Source of the DNA: Apostichopus japonicus
Taxonomy: Eukaryota > Echinodermata > Holothuroidea > Aspidochirotida > Stichopodidae
Reading direction: 5' to 3'
Assembly (NCBI RefSeq): GCF_037975245.1
Contig: NC_092561.1
Coordinates: 12,895,001 to 12,959,000, forward strand
DNA length: 64,000 nucleotides
The notes below the pieces were generated by a model. It searched no databases. It was not told the DNA's origin and worked only from the letters and a program-made list of their open reading frames with translations. Both the position numbers and the translations under genes were made by a program. Positions 59,012 to 64,000 of this stretch are shown in pieces. Each line of letters starts with the position of its first letter. The first letter of the stretch is position 1.

Positions 59012-61855
59012 AATGGTTCATCCTTAGGTACCTTCCCACCAAAGTTCGAAGAAAATCAGTCCACCTGTCTAGGAGGAATATTTGACACAATATTGAGCGC
59101 ACACACTCAGACTGACACAATGATACACACACTTGCACACATTTTGACCCCTACCTCAGTCATGGACGTTCGGTCACCAAGTGTGACTCCACCATGGGTG
59201 GCCCCCAAAGAGAAGCTATTTAAAAAAACTAGCCAATATCATGGCAACTGTTGCTATGGCAACTGACTGACACAGCTGTACAATATCTCATCCTCCCTAT
59301 TGGAGCAATGCGATAAAAAAACTACTAAAGAATTAATGAATTATCAAGTATTTACATTTGGTTAAAGAAAGAAAGAAGGAAAGAACAGACAATTATTGAA
59401 TGATGATTCTAATCATTCAAGCTACTGGTACAGCTCACAAATGTTTGAGGTTATATTTGTTTTTATTTGAAAAAAGTTGATTTAATATTAACCAGAGAAA
59501 GACATTCATTACTAAACTGAATGAGATGTTATTATGTCTATTGCAATATCTTAACAGAGAAATGCCCCTTTTTTTGTGCAAGAATTTGAAACCCAAACTT
59601 TGTTATGATTTGAACACTCACCTACCTGTATAGTTATTTATTTTTAGTCTCTTCGTAATCCATCTTACCATACAATCTGCTGTTGTTTTCAAATCTCTGG
59701 GTTGTTGTTTCCCTTCTAGGAGGGACAAGAGTTTTACGTCATTCTACTACCAATGGAATATTTCATTTCAGCGTGGCAGCATACTTAAATGTGCCTCACT
59801 GAAGGGGAAATAATTGAATCCAGTCTCAAGTGGCTAATATTTTACCGGGAGATGTAAAAAGCATTTCATAAACGTATGGCACATTCTTGGAAATCCCTAG
59901 CCATGATTGGCTACTTTAGATTTTGGTTTAAGAAAATTGTTTTAATTCAACTAATGTTTTTGCATCTTGTTTTCGAGACTTGGTGTTATGAGAATAGTTA
60001 GTTTTTTAAGGTAATATCCCTTGTGTTTTGAAGTAATGATTCATTAACAAAGTTACATTAGCATTGCAAAACCTGGCTGTTTCCTCTTATCAAAACATGC
60101 TCTGTTTACCTGAATAAATTTACCAAATCTAGAGTAGCAGAGTGCACCAGTATTAATGCTGACAGGGTTGCATTTGATGGCAGTCATCAAAGTAGTTTCT
60201 TTTATCTTACCTTATTTTGCTATGAATACTGATATTTTACCTTTTCAGGAAGAAAATAAAGATGGAAAGCTTAGTAAACTGTTTTTTTAGGATGTTGATG
60301 TAAAATTTATATGTTGACTTTGAAGTTGAACTTAGTTTGTGCATTTTAGATATGTATATACATATGTGTCAAGTTGAATTCAGCCTTCCACTCCAACCAC
60401 CCTCCAACTGAAACTCTCTCATATAATGTTAAAATTGCCCCCGTCGCATTGCAAATATATTAGGATCTTACTATTGTCTTATTTAAAGATGTTTTCTTTG
60501 TGATTTATCTTGCCTTCATTCCTTAATATATCTTAATCTTTCATTCTCTTTGTCTTAATTTTCCCCTTTTTCTTCATTTTAAGTTGTAAATTCACTCAAT
60601 CTTTATGGTTATAGTTTTCTTCATTTGCATGAGAAAGAGGAGTTAAGAAAAAGATTATTTTTGCTAAGGACATTGTAACTTTTTTGTTGTTAGAACATAC
60701 CATGATTTAAAGTTATATTATATTTCTCTTATTATTGGTTGTTTACTCGTAATGATGAATTTTTTCAAAGTTTACACCCCTTTCATTTACATAATGGTTG
60801 CTATACTTTGTATTATATAACTAAATTCCTGTTTTCCTTTGCTTGTTTTATCTGATTAATATAATTCAGCTATTAATTTGATTTATTCAATACCAAAATA
60901 TAATTTTTTAAGTAATTGGTACACATTTGGGGGTGAATGTGTGTGTGTGAGGGAGGGGGTGTATGTGTGGGTGAGGGAGGGAGGGGGTGCACTTTATTTT
61001 TGTAATTTCTCCCACCAATAGTTTTGATCTGTATATAATATAAAGTTGTAGATACATCTTTTATCTTTAAATGGTGCAATGCTTTCAAAATAAACTTCAT
61101 CAATTCCGCAGCCTTGATGCTTTCTATTTCTCATTTTTCCTTGTTCAATGTGAAAGCTTAATTTTAACTATTAAGTCAAAGCTTAAATGATAGACTAATT
61201 GAGACGTACTGTAAATGTATGTTTGACATGTAAGTGGGTAATAGATTCTAAACAACCTAATGAAATTGTCATGTAGTTCCAACATGCCATATTCTATTCA
61301 TATGATCAGTTGAAGTTTAACACGGTTTGTAGCAAAAGTGAACATGAAAACAGGTTTGCTGTTATAAATGCACATGTCCAAATTTAAGTTTACTCTCTTC
61401 AAAATGTGAGTCCAGTTTCAACTTTACAAGTGGAAACATCAGAATATGAATTTTTGTATTCATAGTATAAGCTTTGCAAACCCCATAGGGCAAGTTGGAA
61501 TTGTTCCTTCCCCCCCCCCCCCCAAAAAAAAAAAAAACTGTGAATGTGCATGTATGACATCACACCTGCTTGCTTCCAGTTAACTATTGATACATATGTG
61601 ACCATTTCAACCAGCAATGTCTGAAAATGGCAAGTAAGAGGTGTATACAAGCTTAACCAGTTACCTGACCAAAAAGAAATTTACCTCTGAGTTGAATGTT
61701 TGAGACAAAGTTATAAACAATCCTTTAACAGAAAAAAAAAACTCACAGCAAATTCTGTGTGATAGAAACACAAGTGCTACTCGGAGTAAATATGTCTCAC
61801 TCCTGCATGTACATGATGGAAACACAAGTGTTGCCACCAACTCAATATTTCTCAA
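59012..61855. other. Non-coding stretch, nothing firmly recognised
   Basis: The part at 59020-59220 (CCCACCAAAGTTCGAAGAAA...GGTCACCAAGTGTGACTCCA) may be a dispersed repeat but has no second copy in this window. GT/GA-rich low complexity lies at 60928-60990, a C-run next to an A-run at 61511-61538, and an AATAAA at 61089-61094. No coding signal. Confidence 0.45.
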
Positions 61856-61975
61856 ATCAAGTCACAAGTCATTTGATTGTTTCACATTTCAAGTCAAGTC
61901 ACAAGTCATTATTCTCAAGTGAAGTCACACAAGTCATTTTATTGTATTGCACGTCAAGTCACAAGTTACATTTCA
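61855..61975. repeat. Short irregular repeat of CAAGTCACAAGTCAT
   Basis: CAAGTCACAAGTCATT recurs about four times with spacers of 10-30 bp (TTTCACATTTCAAGT, TTATTGTATTGCACG). Low-copy, imperfect tandem sequence. Confidence 0.8.
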
Positions 61976-62685
61976 CAGCAAATTTGATTTAGTCATACTA
62001 TAGAAAATCAAAGGCGAAAGAAAGTTTAGCGAGGCATCTTTGTGAAGTGATGCTAGCTCAATGGACGCCGTGCATTAGTGAGCTCCAAGTTGCAATGTTA
62101 TGAGGAGAGTACAAGACTACAACATTAGTATTGTGGGTCAGGAAACAAATGCATATTATTACTGTAAACCAGGAATATCTACCCCTCTCTCTCACTCAAT
62201 ACAGAATTTGAAAATAGGCCATATAGTAAAGTAGAAGACATTTTGCTACTCACACCAAAACGCATACTGAGTCATGCATGAATCATTAAAAGTTTAAAAC
62301 AAATTTCATGATCATTTGCATATTATCTGTGGCCTACATTTCATCATTACTGAAAACTCTACAGAAGGCCTTGTATTGGGCCCTCACACGACGACAACAA
62401 CATTTTTCTTGACCAACTTGATTTCAACATTATTCGAACGTTATCCACAACACTTTCAGCATATTTGGAGAAACGCTCTAGGAGTAGCATTTTCAGAAAA
62501 GGACCTCTCGTGACTTCAAATGACCTTCAAATTGATAAAATATGATCATATGTATATATGACAACTTAACTTACGCAAACCACTGACGAATTTTCAGCGA
62601 AATCGAATGAAATATGACGAAGTGGCAGTCATTCAATAATGGTGGCAAAACGTGTCCGAATTTCGGCAGAATCGCACGATCGCTA
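61976..62685. other. Non-coding stretch, nothing recognised
   Basis: No coding or repeat signal. CpG dinucleotides become more frequent towards the right. Confidence 0.5.
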
Positions 62686-62715
62686 TAGCTCAGCTGAAAT
62701 CTTTCAGCTGAGCTA
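62686..62715. repeat. Perfect 14-bp inverted repeat with 2-nt loop
   Basis: TAGCTCAGCTGAAA, then TC, then TTTCAGCTGAGCTA. Could form a hairpin or be a palindromic protein-binding site. Each arm holds an E-box-like CAGCTG. Confidence 0.95.
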
Positions 62716-62938
62716 AAACGTTAATCGAGTCCACGTCAACAACACTCAGGAAGGATAGAATATATTAACGTATAAATAGAGTATCCTACCACGAATATAC
62801 ATTAACTAATATAATTGGAACTATCAGTAAAGTACTTAATGATGTCACTGTGCGACATCACTAACGTTTATGGTAGTTTGACTTTGACACATGAAATCGC
62901 ACATGGTTATATTTGTATTACTGTGTTGTGACGTCATT

Positions 62939-63555
62939 CATTGCAGTAAACATGCTGCAAACGAACATGGACTATGTTGTGTTCCGTTGTGTAGAGTGAC
63001 ATGCAGTTTCAACCATCAAAGTTATACGGCGTATGCAATGCACGTATTTCTGTCACCGCCTCCCTCATCACCCCCTCCCCTTATAACCCCTCTATTTGAA
63101 AGCACCGATTACTTTTACATGGGTGTTCACGTCAATAATAATTACCTTAACTAATACATTGTCGCTTGCGGTACCCACCCCTCCATTTCAAACTACGCCG
63201 ATCAGTTCTCCATGTACAATTAAAACGCCAGGAATGTGCTCAAGAGGACGTTTATCAAAGACTTTGCCGAGGACACTATCGTGACGTCATATTGGTATCT
63301 GTAGGTCGAAACATAACCCACATGAACTTCTTATCTTTGAAAAAATAAGTAACTAATTTAGTCGAATTCTGTTAAATATAGAAAAAAAAACGTAAGGTAG
63401 GTAACACGATCTACTTCAAACAAGTCAATTACTGTTATATTTATAGATTGAGTTTGCTTTTGATATTTGCTTTATCGATCGATTCAGGTATTAAGAAAAA
63501 GAGGTCATCGATTTTTGTCAAGTTTACTTATGAAATAGCAAATTAGGTGACGTCA
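62939..63555. promoter_or_regulatory. Cluster of three perfect CRE palindromes
   Basis: TGACGTCA occurs at 62939-62946, 63282-63289 and 63548-63555. It is the consensus for CREB/ATF factors. The surrounding DNA (about 62600-63640) has more CpG than most of the window. This suggests an enhancer or promoter of a gene outside the window; no transcript or exon is identified here. Confidence 0.45.
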
Positions 63556-64000
63556 TAACTCGGCGAGAGGTCTTCTCTGTGTAGCTACTTGATGGTCTTC
63601 CCCACCAGTTACAATTAACAGTAAAACGTACAAGTATATCGACCCTTCTTAGTGCCTTCATTTCCTCATGCAGGGTACTGCTGAAAGGAGTAGAAAATAT
63701 CGTCGGCTAATCTTAGCGTTTATTAATCTTTCTAAAAATAACTGTACAGAAGAAGCCTTGTTGTTTTCACTAAACTAAGATGGAAAGGACTGCAAGATGC
63801 GTTGCCATATGTTTTGCTTTAAACGTTAATAAAATGTTTCATATGGTAAAATGAAATTGATAAAATAACAGCAAAGGTACCAATGCTCCCAAAGGACGGT
63901 ACTTTGAAGACTTTGTAGCACAATTCTGGTGGCAAAAATGACCGTTTTGTGGCCAAGATATGTACTTTGTGGCAACATTAATTAGGTGTCGTTTCCAGTC
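63556..64000. other. Right edge, nothing recognised
   Basis: No open frame or repeat of note. If the CRE cluster is a promoter, a first exon could lie here, but none is recognisable. Confidence 0.4.

Overview
The window is AT-rich eukaryotic DNA with spliced genes, tRNA-derived SINEs, non-LTR retrotransposon remnants, many small DNA transposons and long-unit minisatellites. The one host gene I can support is an ortholog of TMTC2, an ER-membrane O-mannosyltransferase of the TMTC family, and its protein is close to the vertebrate form. With the repeat content this suggests a marine invertebrate, probably a deuterostome such as an echinoderm or hemichordate. That placement is an inference, and no species is claimed.

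Layout. 1-28,071: no recognisable host exon. This part holds a pentanucleotide microsatellite, a large composite DNA transposon (1325-6024, 30-bp perfect terminal inverted repeats, nine copies of a 14-bp motif) carrying two nested elements, a tRNA-derived SINE, a 37-bp minisatellite, two hAT-type MITEs with exact 8-bp target duplications, several MITEs flanked by TTAA, and a LINE 3'-end remnant. 28,072-54,855: ten consecutive exons of TMTC2 on the plus strand. They cover everything after the first ~30 residues, end at a stop codon, and all splice sites are GT/AG with matching phases. The introns hold a TTAA MITE, four minisatellite arrays (86, 104, 118 and 20 bp), a broken LINE reverse transcriptase, a second SINE and a block of diverged repeats with a perfect nuclear-receptor DR1 site. 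54,856-64,000: presumed 3' UTR and downstream DNA with a 57-bp minisatellite, a dispersed repeat shared with two upstream sites, and near the right edge three perfect TGACGTCA palindromes within ~620 bp, possibly regulatory DNA of a neighbouring gene.

The spliced protein encoded here is 862 residues plus the missing N-terminus. It has a multi-pass membrane part with the TMTC-specific DUF1736 domain, followed by about nine TPRs. Known TMTC proteins transfer O-linked mannose to cadherin-type domains in the ER. No operon-like or multi-gene system is present. The features most worth a second look belong to the mobile elements: the 1325-6024 transposon with its 14-bp motif, and a TTAA-type element with a 17-bp target duplication that starts and ends in TTAA.
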